Shown: positions 29,685 to 38,010 of the stretch, piece by piece
Layout of the letters: each line of letters starts with the position of its first letter
How positions within the stretch are numbered: the first letter of the stretch is position 1
Made by a program: the position numbers and the translations under genes
The notes under the pieces: generated by a model
The model's input: the letters and a program-made list of their open reading frames with translations, nothing else
Told to the model about the DNA's origin: nothing
Databases searched by the model: none
From: Oscillospiraceae bacterium
GTDB lineage: Bacteria; Bacillota; Clostridia; Oscillospirales; CAG-382
NCBI GenBank assembly: GCA_022508745.1
Contig: JAFLUP010000010.1
Span: 1 to 46,037, forward strand
Length of the DNA stretch: 46,037 nucleotides
Direction: 5' to 3'

Positions 29685-31598
29685 ATGAAGCGTTTTCTTC
29701 CTTTTCTGGTTTCCTCGCTTTTGCTTGTTCCCTTTGCCGCGGCGGGCGCGGGCGTGACGGGGGGCGCGGAGCCGGCGGCAAGCCGCGTTTCCTTCACCCT
29801 GGATGTGACGGGCGTGGACGGTGACATTTCCGCCGCCTCCGTGGTGGTGTTCCCCAACGATACGGAGGAGCCCCGGGTGATCCCCACCACCGGCAACCGC
29901 TTCCGCACCGCCAAACTGCTGATCTTCGATCGGAACGGCAAGCTCGTCGAGGCGGGCGGTGATCTGTACGCCAACGAGGACGGCACCTACGGCAGTCCCC
30001 AGCTGTCCGTCACCATCCCTGCGCACGGGTTCATGATCGGCTTCGGCAACAGCGCGGACAGCCGGCTGATGACCTGCTACTACACCGCCTTCGAGGGCGC
30101 GATGCTTTACAACGCCACCATGTCCATTCTTTACGACGTGGACGGCTCGTATGACCCGTCGAAGGGGCAGATCTCCATCTCCTATGAGCAGCCGACCCCG
30201 GCGTCGGAGGAGGCGGTCAGGTTCCTGTTCGTAGGCAACAGCAGCACCTACTTCAATGGTACCCCCATCAAGTTCAAGGGGTTGTGCCTCGCGGCGGGGC
30301 TGGATGTGGACGTGACCTACTGCACCTTCGGCAGCGCCTACCTGCACCAGTTCGCGGATGCGTCCCATGCCAACGGAAAAGCCCTGCGGGACAAGCTGGA
30401 AAGCGGCAGATACGACTATGTGGTCTTTCAGGACGCCGCCGGAGCGTCCGCTGCGGACACGGAAGCGGCGCTGAAGGTGCTGGTCCCCATGGTGCGGGAA
30501 CGCGGCGCGAAGCCGCTGCTGTATATGCGCTATTCCACCAGCCTTTCCGGGCAGAGCAAGTATTACAACATCTACACGGCGATGGGGGAGGAATTCGACG
30601 CCGTCGTTGCCCCTTCTGCGGTGGCGTATTACCTGTGTATGCGGGATGATCCGGAAGTGAACCTCTTCGCGGACGACGGCTCCCACCATTCGGCGGCGGG
30701 CAGCTATCTGATCGCCTGCACATGGCTGAAGGCGTTCTTCGGGGTTTCCCCCGTGGGAAATGCGTACACGGCGAATCTGGACGCGGATCTGGCGGCGCGC
30801 CTGCAGGAGATCGCGCTGGAAAGCTGCGAGACGGAATTCGCCCCTGCGGGAAGCAAGCCCGCGGTCTTTACGGACGGGGACGGCAAAGAATACGTCAATG
30901 CCGCCCACAAGCGCCCCTACACCGTCAAGGGGGACGCCTACGGAAACGAAAGCTGGACGGATGCGGACGCGGACGGTAACCCCATCGGCAAATGGACGGA
31001 CGGCGTTTCCGCGACGGACGGAACCGATACGGCGGTGGGCTGCTGGAAGGGCGGCAGGGTGGAAGTGACCATCGATCTGGGCGGCGTTTTCCCGCTCAAG
31101 CGCGTGACGACCGACCTGTTCGGCAACAGCGGATGGGGCATCCCGGATCCGAAGGACGCTACGGTGCAGTTTTTTGTCTCCACGGACGGGGAAACCTTCA
31201 CCCTGTTCGGGGAAGCGGAGAGCGAGGACGGCGGAAGCGGCGGCGAATGGACCCGCCTGCTGTTTGCCTACACCGCCGAAGAAACGGCGGACGCCGCTTA
31301 CGTGAAAGCGGTTTACAAGATCGCCGGGACCTTCTGCTGGGTGAGCGAGATCGAAGCGTTCGCCGCACAAGCGGCGGAGGAACCGCCGAAAGAGGAGCCC
31401 TCGCAGGAGGAATCGTCGCAGGAGGAACCTGCCGGTGATCCTTCGTCTGCGCCGGAGGACGGATCGACCTCCGCGGAGGAGAACCCTTCGGAGCCCTCCG
31501 GCGGCACGGGGAAGCTCCTGCCGGTCCTGCTTGCGGTTCTTGCGGGCGCGGGCGCAGTGGCGGTCGCCGCGCTCTGCTTCCGGAAGAAAAAATCATAA
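29685..31598 (+). CDS. secreted SGNH-hydrolase-like protein with discoidin domain and C-terminal membrane anchor
   Basis: The 637-residue protein has a signal peptide (1-28). A beta module follows (about 35-165) with LLIFDRNGKLVEAGGDLY and IPAHGFMIGFG that recurs in the protein at 5213-6601. An SGNH-like domain (about 175-380) has FLFVGNSSTYFN (block I) and DDGSHHSAAGSYLIA (block V, Asp-x-x-His). An F5/8C domain (about 420-565) has KGGRVEVTIDLGG and ends AYVKAVYKIAGTFCWVSEIEAF. A Glu/Ser/Pro linker, a membrane helix and RKKKS follow. Block I has Asn-Ser-Ser where Gly-Asp-Ser is usual, so activity as an esterase is uncertain. It is probably a cell-surface glycan-binding or deacylating protein. 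Confidence 0.8.
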   Translation: MKRFLPFLVSSLLLVPFAAAGAGVTGGAEPAASRVSFTLDVTGVDGDISAASVVVFPNDTEEPRVIPTTGNRFRTAKLLIFDRNGKLVEAGGDLYANEDGTYGSPQLSVTIPAHGFMIGFGNSADSRLMTCYYTAFEGAMLYNATMSILYDVDGSYDPSKGQISISYEQPTPASEEAVRFLFVGNSSTYFNGTPIKFKGLCLAAGLDVDVTYCTFGSAYLHQFADASHANGKALRDKLESGRYDYVVFQDAAGASAADTEAALKVLVPMVRERGAKPLLYMRYSTSLSGQSKYYNIYTAMGEEFDAVVAPSAVAYYLCMRDDPEVNLFADDGSHHSAAGSYLIACTWLKAFFGVSPVGNAYTANLDADLAARLQEIALESCETEFAPAGSKPAVFTDGDGKEYVNAAHKRPYTVKGDAYGNESWTDADADGNPIGKWTDGVSATDGTDTAVGCWKGGRVEVTIDLGGVFPLKRVTTDLFGNSGWGIPDPKDATVQFFVSTDGETFTLFGEAESEDGGSGGEWTRLLFAYTAEETADAAYVKAVYKIAGTFCWVSEIEAFAAQAAEEPPKEEPSQEESSQEEPAGDPSSAPEDGSTSAEENPSEPSGGTGKLLPVLLAVLAGAGAVAVAALCFRKKKS

Positions 31599-31600
31599 AG

Positions 31601-31635
31601 AAACGGGGCTGTCTCGTCGGAGGCAGCCCCGTTTT
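31601..31635. terminator. terminator between convergent SGNH and lipoprotein genes
   Basis: AACGGGGCTG/CAGCCCCGTT (31602-31611 with 31624-31633) with TTTT behind it. Confidence 0.88.
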
Positions 31636-31655
31636 GGGAGATCCTTTTTGCCTGG

Positions 31656-32456
31656 TTACGAACCCACTTTTGTCAATCGCATGCCTTCGCAGAAGGCGGC
31701 GAAAGCAGCGGAGTCCTCTTTCTTCGAGATCGCCTTTACGATGGTGATGGTATCGCCCTTGCGGGAAATGGTCCAAGCGCCGCTTTTCTGTTTGTCTTTG
31801 TCGATGAAAGACAACTGGCTGTCTTCCAAAAGATATTCGGAGCTTTCGGATTCATATACGCCGTTTTTGTAGGTCATGTTCTCTCCGAAGCTTTTCGCGA
31901 TCGCTTCATCGGTCATGGACGAGCTGAGGGTTTGGCGGGTGCTCACTTTACCGAGTTCGCAAAATTCCGGCCACGTTTTTCCCGCCGAATCAAGCTGCGC
32001 CTGCAGTTGTGCGGCGGTCATGCCGTTTACTTTTGCGGCGGTTTCCAGATCCATCTTTGCTTGCGCATCAAAGAGGCTATCAACCATTTTGAGCATACCG
32101 TCGCGGACCCGTTGCGGGTCAAGCCGGTAGGCGACGGTATTGTCTTCCCGGAAGACAAAGGAGATCGCCCCGAACAGCGACGACGTGATCTCCTTCATAC
32201 CGTCGACTCCGAGCACCTCGAACAGGAGCGTTGCGTCGGAGTCGTTGCCGCTCGAGCTCGAAAACAGTGTGACAAGGTCGTCGTATGAAAGATCGGAGTT
32301 CTGAATGTCAAGCCTCCATTCGCCGATCACGGAGTTGTCCTCCTTGTCCTCCTTCTTGCCGCAGGAGCAGAGCAGAAGCGCGAGGGTCGCGACCGCAAGC
32401 AGCCCGGCGATGAGCTTGCATACGGGGCGGTGAATGTTACGGGATTTGCGATCCAT
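31656..32456 (-). CDS. lipoprotein of unknown function
   Basis: The 266-residue protein has a signal peptide with a lipobox-like LCSC (Cys32) after a hydrophobic stretch (LIAGLLAVATLALLL). The mature part contains GEWRLDIQNSDLSYDDLVTLF near the N terminus and WTISRKGDTITIVKAI near the C terminus. These recall lipocalin-like or DUF-type beta-barrel lipoproteins that begin with a GxW motif and end with a similar strand. AGAGGTG precedes the chosen ATG at 32456. It lies 68 bases behind carD on the same strand without an obvious promoter, so the two are probably co-transcribed. Confidence 0.75.
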   Translation of the reverse strand: MDRKSRNIHRPVCKLIAGLLAVATLALLLCSCGKKEDKEDNSVIGEWRLDIQNSDLSYDDLVTLFSSSSGNDSDATLLFEVLGVDGMKEITSSLFGAISFVFREDNTVAYRLDPQRVRDGMLKMVDSLFDAQAKMDLETAAKVNGMTAAQLQAQLDSAGKTWPEFCELGKVSTRQTLSSSMTDEAIAKSFGENMTYKNGVYESESSEYLLEDSQLSFIDKDKQKSGAWTISRKGDTITIVKAISKKEDSAAFAAFCEGMRLTKVGS

Positions 32457-32524
32457 AGGGGTGCACCTCTCATTCGTTTGCCTGCAGTTTGCCCTCCCGG
32501 GGGGAAGGGGTTCTCTCTGCGCGG

Positions 32525-33019
32525 TTAAATCGCGGATTCTTCCGACAGCTGCGCGCAGATCTCCTGCACGGATCGGCGGAGGACGATGGAAAACTCCTGT
32601 GCCACCTGCTCCAGCGCGAGGGAAGCGAAGCGCTCGTCCATGGCGCCGGGCTTTCTGCCTGCGTGCCGGGCGTGTTTCGCCTTCTTCCGCAGGGATTTGT
32701 ACAGGCAGAGCATTTCTCGGGGGTCGTGCCGGGCGATGATGGCGCGGTACTGGTCGGAAAGCGCCTTGGAATTGCTGCCGGCAAACGTCTGCACGCCGAT
32801 GGAGGGGTACTCCGTCAGCACCTGCGCTGCTTCCTCCGGCGTGACGAGCGCGCGCATGAACACGTTGCTCTCCACCGGGACGTAAGCGGTGAGCCCCGAA
32901 GCGAGGCGGATCACGTACACCTGTCGGACTCCCAGCACGCCGGTATTCCGCTCGGCGACCTCCTCGATCCGGCAAACGCCGTTCCCGCCGTAAATGATCT
33001 GTTGCCCTTGTTGAAACAT
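32525..33019 (-). CDS. CarD-family transcriptional regulator
   Basis: The 164-residue protein starts with the CarD/TRCF RNA-polymerase interaction domain: FQQGQQIIYGGNGVCRIEEV, then YVIRLASGLTAYVPVES. A helical C-terminal part (EEAAQVLTEYPSIG to the end) follows. CarD proteins bind the RNA polymerase beta subunit and stabilise open promoter complexes, often affecting rRNA promoters. The C-terminal helices contain a basic patch (YKSLRKKAKHARHAGRK) suited to DNA contact. It has a near-consensus promoter at 33105-33133. Confidence 0.88.
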   Translation of the reverse strand: MFQQGQQIIYGGNGVCRIEEVAERNTGVLGVRQVYVIRLASGLTAYVPVESNVFMRALVTPEEAAQVLTEYPSIGVQTFAGSNSKALSDQYRAIIARHDPREMLCLYKSLRKKAKHARHAGRKPGAMDERFASLALEQVAQEFSIVLRRSVQEICAQLSEESAI

Positions 33020-33104
33020 AACCCTTTTGCTCCCGTTTGCATCCGTTGCGACGAAAGGGCGCCTGTCAGACAGACGTCGGCTTGTTAGAAAACTACCTAT
33101 TTAT

Positions 33105-33133
33105 ATTTTAACACGTTGTTTTTGCCTTGTCAA
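33105..33133 (-). promoter_or_regulatory. sigma-A promoter of the CarD gene
   Basis: On the minus strand TTGACA (33133-33128), a 17-base spacer and TAAAAT (33110-33105). The first 15 bases from the -35 match those of the promoter at 8089-8117. Confidence 0.88.
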
Positions 33134-33280
33134 GTTTTTTTTCATTTTATTATAAGCGTTGGGGAATCGCCCGCCCCGCGGAACGGACTTTTGTTTGACA
33201 AATCCGTCGGCGCGTGGTATGATATAAAAGGAAACACCGGCGATTGCCAAAAATTTTCGAAAAAATCCGCGCGAAGCCTA

Positions 33281-33309
33281 TTGACAATCACGTGATTGTG
33301 TGCTATTAT
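33281..33309 (+). promoter_or_regulatory. promoter with a 16-bp palindromic operator in its spacer
   Basis: TTGACA (33281-33286), a 17-base spacer and TATTAT (33304-33309). The palindrome ACAATCACGTGATTGT (33284-33299) is perfect and overlaps the -35 and most of the spacer, the usual place for a repressor of the TetR or MarR kind. Confidence 0.8.
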
Positions 33310-33341
33310 CATATCACCGCGAACGAGAGGGGAGGTTGCCC

Positions 33342-34604
33342 ATGAGAAAGAGACAGGTGCTGGTGCTGGGCGGCGGAGCCGCCGGGCTGTTCGCCGCCAT
33401 CGCCGCGGCGGAGGCGGGCGCTTCCGTCCTGCTGGCGGAGCGGAATCCCTTCTGCGGGAAAAAGCTGAACATCACCGGCAAAGGGCGGTGCAACCTGACC
33501 AACGCCTGCGATCTGGACACCTTCCTCGCCAACGTGCCGGTCAACCCGCGCTTCCTGTACCGGGCGCTGACCGACTTTTCCCCCGCGGACACGGTTGCGT
33601 TCTTTGAGGAACACGGCGTGCCCACCAAGACCGAACGGGGGCGACGGGTGTTTCCGGTCAGCGACCGCGCCCGGGACGTGACCGACTGTCTGGTCCGGAC
33701 GGCAAAGGAACGGGGGGTGCGCATCCTGCGGTTCGACGGGGAAGCGCTGGCGTTCGAGGAACGGGACGGCGTGCGCACCGTGTGCGGGCTGACGGGACAG
33801 CGGGGCGGAACCTCCGCGCCGGAGCCCCTCCCCTGCGACAGGCTCATCCTCGCCACGGGCGGGGCGTCCTATCCCTCCACCGGCTCGACGGGGGACGGCT
33901 ACCGGCTCGCCGCTTCCGCGGGGCATACGATCCTGCCGCCGAAGCCTTCGCTGGTGCCGTTGGTTTCCTCCGACCCCTTCTGCAAGGCGTGCATGGGGCT
34001 TTCCCTGCGCAACGTGGGGGCGACCTTCCTGCGGAACGGCAAGACGCTTTACGCCGAGCAGGGGGAGCTGCTGTTCACCCACTTCGGGGTCAGCGGTCCC
34101 ATCGTGCTTTCCGCCTCGGCGCATTTGCGCGAAGGGTACCCGGTGACGCTGCGGCTGGACATGAAGCCGGCGCTGGACGAAAAAACGCTGGATCAGCGCT
34201 TGCTGCGGGAGTTTTCCGCCCACAGCGGACGGGATCTGCGCAACTGCATGAATTCCCTGCTGCCCGCGAAGATGATCGACCCGTTCCTGCAAAAACTGGG
34301 CATTTCCGGCTCGGAAAAACTGCACTCCCTCCCCCGGGAGACCCGCAAAAGGCTCTGCGAGGGGCTCAAGTGCATCGAACTGGAGCTGACGGGTCCCCGC
34401 CCCATCGCGGAGGCCATCATCACCAGCGGCGGCGTGGCGGTGACGGAGGTGGATCCCCGCACCATGGCGTCCCGCAAGGCGCGCGGGCTCTATTTCGCCG
34501 GGGAACTGTTGGATGTGGACGCGTACACCGGCGGCTACAATTTACAGATCGCATTCGCGACCGGGAGGCTTGCGGGGCTTTCGGCCGCGACCGATGAAGC
34601 ATAA
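33342..34604 (+). CDS. FAD/NAD(P)-dependent oxidoreductase of the HI0933/BaiN family
   Basis: The 420-residue flavoprotein begins with the dinucleotide-binding motif VLVLGGGAAGLFAAIAAAE. The family signature FCGKKLNITGKGRCNLTNAC follows, then LILATGGASYPSTGSTGDGY, TITSGGVAV-type sequence (IITSGGVAVTEVDP) and a C-terminal FAD contact FAGELLDVDAYTGGYNLQIA. BaiN acts on bile-acid intermediates in gut Clostridia, but most members have unknown substrates. GGGGAGG lies 6 bases before ATG 33342. The gene has a regulated-looking promoter and lies 35 bases before the SPFH gene. Confidence 0.9.
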   Translation: MRKRQVLVLGGGAAGLFAAIAAAEAGASVLLAERNPFCGKKLNITGKGRCNLTNACDLDTFLANVPVNPRFLYRALTDFSPADTVAFFEEHGVPTKTERGRRVFPVSDRARDVTDCLVRTAKERGVRILRFDGEALAFEERDGVRTVCGLTGQRGGTSAPEPLPCDRLILATGGASYPSTGSTGDGYRLAASAGHTILPPKPSLVPLVSSDPFCKACMGLSLRNVGATFLRNGKTLYAEQGELLFTHFGVSGPIVLSASAHLREGYPVTLRLDMKPALDEKTLDQRLLREFSAHSGRDLRNCMNSLLPAKMIDPFLQKLGISGSEKLHSLPRETRKRLCEGLKCIELELTGPRPIAEAIITSGGVAVTEVDPRTMASRKARGLYFAGELLDVDAYTGGYNLQIAFATGRLAGLSAATDEA

Positions 34605-34639
34605 AGTTAGAACAATCATTCGAAAGTGAGGTAACTATT

Positions 34640-35659
34640 ATGAATCTCTTTGTATTCGGACTCGTATCCATCGCCGTGCTGTATGTCCTGCTGGGCTTCC
34701 GTCCGGAGAAATACTCCATGAACGGTAAGGTCAAGCAGCGCTTCACCTGGCATCGCAACTGGAGGCAGTTCTTCGCGCTGGGCGGTCTGCTCATCGTGGG
34801 AGCTTCCTGCATGAGCTCCGTCCCCACCGGGCATACCGGCATCGTCACCACCTTCGGCAAGGTGGAAAATTACACCTTCGAAGCGGGGGTACACGCAAAA
34901 CTGCCGTGGCAGGATGTGGTCATCATGGATAACCGCAACCAGAAGGGCACGCTGGACATGAGCTGCTTTTCCAGCGACATTCAGGAGGTAGACATCGTCT
35001 ACTCCATCAACTACCAGATCCAGAAGAGCAACGCGCAGACCATCTACCGCACCATCGGGGAGGATTACTATGAAACCGTCATGGTGCCCCGTATCCAGGA
35101 GGCGGTCAAGAGCGTGATCGCCCAGTACACCGCCGATGAGCTGGTGGAGCGCCGCGACGAGCTTTCCAGCAAGATTCTGGCAATTCTCGTGGAGGATCTG
35201 CAGGCGTACAACATCGAGGTGGTGTCCACCGCGGTGGAGAATATCGATTTCACGGACGCCTTCACCGCCGCTGTCGAGGCAAAGCAGGTCGCCGCCCAGA
35301 ACAAACTGCAGGCGGAGATCGCACAGCAGCAGGCGATCATGGAGGAGAACGCCGCCGCGGAACGCAAGGTCATCGCAGCACAGGCGGCCGCGGAAACGGA
35401 TAAGATCGAAGCGGAAGCCGAAGCGGAGATCCGCCGCATCGCCGCGGACGCAGCGGCGTACGTGGGGCAAAAGGACGCGGAGGTCAACAAGCTGTTGGCG
35501 AATTCGCTGACGGATGTGCTCATCCGCTACTACCTGATCCAGCAATGGGACGGCAAGCTGCCGGAGACCTTCGTCGGGGACGGCGATCCCCTGTCCATTC
35601 TGGATATCGCCGCCTTCGCGCAGGGCGCGCAGGGCGCACAGCCGGACGCAGCGGAATAA
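34640..35659 (+). CDS. SPFH/prohibitin-domain membrane protein
   Basis: The 339-residue protein has an N-terminal membrane helix (LFVFGLVSIAVLYVLLGF) and a second hydrophobic stretch (ALGGLLIVGAS). The SPFH domain (about 60-230) starts SVPTGHTGIVTTFGKVENYT and includes AVKSVIAQYTADEL. An Ala/Glu/Gln coiled coil (about 225-290) and a short C-terminal part follow. SPFH proteins form ring-like assemblies in membrane microdomains and organise proteases or transporters. AGTGAGG precedes the ATG. No NfeD partner gene is adjacent. Confidence 0.88.
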   Translation: MNLFVFGLVSIAVLYVLLGFRPEKYSMNGKVKQRFTWHRNWRQFFALGGLLIVGASCMSSVPTGHTGIVTTFGKVENYTFEAGVHAKLPWQDVVIMDNRNQKGTLDMSCFSSDIQEVDIVYSINYQIQKSNAQTIYRTIGEDYYETVMVPRIQEAVKSVIAQYTADELVERRDELSSKILAILVEDLQAYNIEVVSTAVENIDFTDAFTAAVEAKQVAAQNKLQAEIAQQQAIMEENAAAERKVIAAQAAAETDKIEAEAEAEIRRIAADAAAYVGQKDAEVNKLLANSLTDVLIRYYLIQQWDGKLPETFVGDGDPLSILDIAAFAQGAQGAQPDAAE

Positions 35660-35665
35660 CCAAAC

Positions 35666-35697
35666 CGATAGGGGAATGGCGATCCATTCCCCTATCG
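35666..35697 (+). other. long hairpin between SPFH and hydrogenase genes
   Basis: A perfect 14-bp stem (35666-35679 with 35684-35697) closes on loop CGAT. No T run follows, so it may stabilise or process the transcript rather than end it. The hydrogenase RBS lies about 15 bases behind it. Confidence 0.6.
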
Positions 35698-35728
35698 ACG
35701 GTTCAGACGGAAAGGGGCGGGAACCGCC

Positions 35729-37165
35729 ATGCGAAAATTTGATACCAAAGTACAGCACTTGAAATACAAGGTCCTGCGGGAGGTCGCCAAGGAGGCGTGG
35801 AACGGAACGCTGTTCGACAACCTGCTCCGGATCCCCTACGCCATCGTGCCGGGGAAGACCCCCACCATGCGCTGCTGCGTCTACAAGGAGCGGGCGATTC
35901 TGTCGGAGCGCGTCCGGCTGGCCATAGGCGGCGCCGGCGGGGACAAAGAGAACCCGAATGTGATCCGGGTCATCGACATCGCCTGTGACGAATGTCCCAT
36001 GGGAGGCTACGAAGTCACCAATGCCTGCCGCGGCTGTCTGGCGCACCGCTGCGAGGACGTGTGCAGGCAGGGAGCGATCTCCTTTGACCATCTGCACGTG
36101 GCGCATATCGACAAATCCAAATGCGTGGGCTGCGGCGCCTGCGCGAAGGTCTGCCCGTACAGCGCCATCCTCAGCCGCAAGCGCCCCTGTGAGAACGCCT
36201 GCAAGGTGGGCGCCATCTCCATGAATGAGGAGCGGGCGGCCGCCATCGACAACGACAAATGTATCGCCTGCGGTGCCTGCGTCTACCAGTGTCCCTTCGG
36301 CGCCATCACGGACAGCTCCGACCTGCTGACGGTGATCGACCTGCTGAAAAGCGGGGAGCAAAGGGTCTACGCGCTGGTGGCGCCCTCCGTCTCCAGCCAA
36401 TTCACTTACGCAAAGCGCGGGCAGGTGATCACGGGGCTGCGGAAGCTGGGCTTCCATGCCGTGGCGGAGGCGGCTCTGGGGGCGGACATGGTGGCGAAAG
36501 AGGAGTCCAGGGAGTTGGCGAAAACCGGCTTTCTGACCAGCTCCTGCTGCCCGGCGTTTGTCTCTTATGTGCGCAAGGCCTTCCCGCAGTTGGAGCCGTA
36601 CATCTCCCGCTCGCCCTCCCCCATGGCGGCCATGGCGAGGTATATCAAAGAGACGGAAGGGGACGTGAAAATCGTCTTTATCGGTCCCTGCACGGCGAAA
36701 AAGCTGGAGGTGCGGCAGGAGGCGGTCCGCCCCTATGTGGACGCGGCCATGACCTTCGAGGAGCTGCAAGCGCTGTTTGACAGTCGGGAGATCGAGCTGA
36801 CGGCGCTGGAGGAAAGCGAGCCGGACAGCGTTTCTTCCTATTTCGGGCGCATCTTCGCCCGCTGCGGCGGACTTTCCGAGGCGGTGGCGCAGGGCTTGAA
36901 GGAGCAGGGGTTGACGGAGTTCGAACTGACCCCCTGCACCTGCGACGGCATCGAGGAATGTCGGACGGCGCTGCTCCGCAAAAGCAAGGACCTGCTGGAC
37001 GCCAACTTCATCGAGGGGATGGCGTGCGTGGGCGGATGCATCGGCGGCGCGGGCTGCCTGACCCACGGTGCGCAGAACCGCGCGCAGGTGGATCGCTACA
37101 GCGAGGAGGCGCAGGCGCGAACCATCTCGGACGCGCTTTCCGCACTGCAAACGGAGGAACCCTAA
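35729..37165 (+). CDS. monomeric [FeFe] hydrogenase (group B type)
   Basis: The enzyme makes or uses H2 at a binuclear iron H-cluster in the cytoplasm. The 478-residue protein has an N-terminal Cys-rich region (CDECPMGG..CRGCLAHRCEDVC) and two [4Fe-4S] ferredoxin motifs (CVGCGACAKVCP and CIACGACVYQCP). The H-cluster motifs are L1 SSCCPAF (about 270), L2 GPCTAKKLE (about 319) and L3 EGMACVGGCIGGAG (about 430). L1 and L2 differ from the classical TSCCPxW and MPCxxK forms, as in the FeFe_hydrog_B1 family. No hydEFG maturation genes are in the window. Strong RBS AAAGGGGCGG. Confidence 0.92.
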   Translation: MRKFDTKVQHLKYKVLREVAKEAWNGTLFDNLLRIPYAIVPGKTPTMRCCVYKERAILSERVRLAIGGAGGDKENPNVIRVIDIACDECPMGGYEVTNACRGCLAHRCEDVCRQGAISFDHLHVAHIDKSKCVGCGACAKVCPYSAILSRKRPCENACKVGAISMNEERAAAIDNDKCIACGACVYQCPFGAITDSSDLLTVIDLLKSGEQRVYALVAPSVSSQFTYAKRGQVITGLRKLGFHAVAEAALGADMVAKEESRELAKTGFLTSSCCPAFVSYVRKAFPQLEPYISRSPSPMAAMARYIKETEGDVKIVFIGPCTAKKLEVRQEAVRPYVDAAMTFEELQALFDSREIELTALEESEPDSVSSYFGRIFARCGGLSEAVAQGLKEQGLTEFELTPCTCDGIEECRTALLRKSKDLLDANFIEGMACVGGCIGGAGCLTHGAQNRAQVDRYSEEAQARTISDALSALQTEEP

Positions 37166-37178
37166 CCGTTCTGTTGAA

Positions 37179-37220
37179 AAAAGAGCAAAGCCGGAGGAAT
37201 CCCGTCCGCTTTGCTCTTTT
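37179..37220. terminator. bidirectional terminator between hydrogenase and HD genes
   Basis: AAAAGAGCAAAG/CTTTGCTCTTTT (37179-37190 with 37209-37220), with an inner GC-rich stem, between convergent genes. Confidence 0.92.
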
Positions 37221-37234
37221 GTTGTGTGACCCCG

Positions 37235-37747
37235 TCAGGGACGGACCTTCGTCAGTGCCCGCAGCTTCTCCACGCCGAAGGTTTCCAGCAGCGCGCAGCA
37301 TTTGTCCGCCGCGCAGACCAGCGCGCTCTCCTTATAGCGGGGCGGGCGGAGGTTCAGGGGGAACATATGCTTTGCGATGATGTCCTTCTCCCGCTTGTTC
37401 AGGGGGAAATCCCGGCAGGCGTTTTCCAGCGCCCGGCGGGCGTGGTGGAACCCGTGCAGACGGTGGGAAGGGTCGTCCTCGTGCCAATCGTACAGGAAGT
37501 AATCGTGCAGCAGCGCCCCTCGCACCAGCGACTGCCGATCCACCGAAAGGCGAAACCGATGCGCCAGATACAGGCTGAGGAACGCCACGTTGATGCAATG
37601 CTCGTAGACGCTGACGTCCCCGTGCTGGAGGAACTTTTTTCCGGCGTGCATCCCTTCCGAGCGCAGGATCTCCGCGCCCCGCACCCGGATCTCCGCACGC
37701 AGCGCGGGAGCGGTGATTTGCTTCTTCGGTGTGCGCAGTGTAAACAC
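37235..37747 (-). CDS. HD-domain phosphohydrolase
   Basis: The 170-residue protein has the HD metal-binding set: SVYEHCINVAFLSLYLAHRF (first His), GALLHDYFLYDWH (the HD pair), HGFHHARRALEN (further His) and IIAKHMFPLNLRPP, ending with VCAADKCCALLE (last Asp). HD proteins of this size act on nucleotides or other phosphates, and the substrate is unknown. The start is GTG 37747 with AGGAGG 7 bases upstream. Own promoter at 37786-37814. Confidence 0.87.
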   Translation of the reverse strand: MFTLRTPKKQITAPALRAEIRVRGAEILRSEGMHAGKKFLQHGDVSVYEHCINVAFLSLYLAHRFRLSVDRQSLVRGALLHDYFLYDWHEDDPSHRLHGFHHARRALENACRDFPLNKREKDIIAKHMFPLNLRPPRYKESALVCAADKCCALLETFGVEKLRALTKVRP

Positions 37748-37785
37748 GGGAGCGCCTCCTTTTCCTGTTTCGCGTCTTTTTCCGT

Positions 37786-37814
37786 ATGATACACCATTCT
37801 GTCCGATCCGTCAA
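37786..37814 (-). promoter_or_regulatory. sigma-A promoter of the HD-domain gene
   Basis: On the minus strand TTGACG (37814-37809), a 17-base spacer and TATCAT (37791-37786). Confidence 0.85.
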
Positions 37815-37901
37815 TGGGGACGGGTTGATTTTATGCGAAAAACCGAAAAATGTGAAAATTGGTTCAAAAGATCGCCGGTTGTTTTGGCGAAAGTGACAAA
37901 A

Positions 37902-37917
37902 GTTAGCGGCGGCAAAC
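37902..37917 (+). promoter_or_regulatory. upstream operator-like site of the feo locus
   Basis: GTTAGC-N4-GCAAAC matches the feo operator motif with one change and lies 19 bases upstream of the feoA -35. Confidence 0.5.
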
Positions 37918-37935
37918 TTTTTTCTCAAAAACCCC

Positions 37936-37964
37936 TTGACAAGCAAGTCCGTTTTGCGTATGAT
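37936..37964 (+). promoter_or_regulatory. sigma-A promoter of feoA
   Basis: TTGACA (37936-37941), a 17-base spacer and TATGAT (37959-37964). Confidence 0.92.
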
Positions 37965-37971
37965 GATAGAG

Positions 37972-37987
37972 GTTAGCGTGCGCTAAC
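37972..37987 (+). promoter_or_regulatory. operator at the feoA transcription start (DtxR-family type)
   Basis: The perfect inverted repeat GTTAGC-GTGC-GCTAAC begins 7 bases behind the -10 box and so covers the transcription start. The TTAG/CTAA half-sites resemble operators of DtxR-family metal repressors. Confidence 0.75.
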
Positions 37988-38010
37988 TCGCAAAAAAGGA
38001 GAAAACGCAG

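Noticed and set aside
34616-37150. Very long open frame on the minus strand (844 codons) opposite the SPFH and hydrogenase genes
   Set aside because: The plus strand here carries clear protein families with RBS sites. The minus frame is a by-product of GC-rich codon use and has no domain or RBS.
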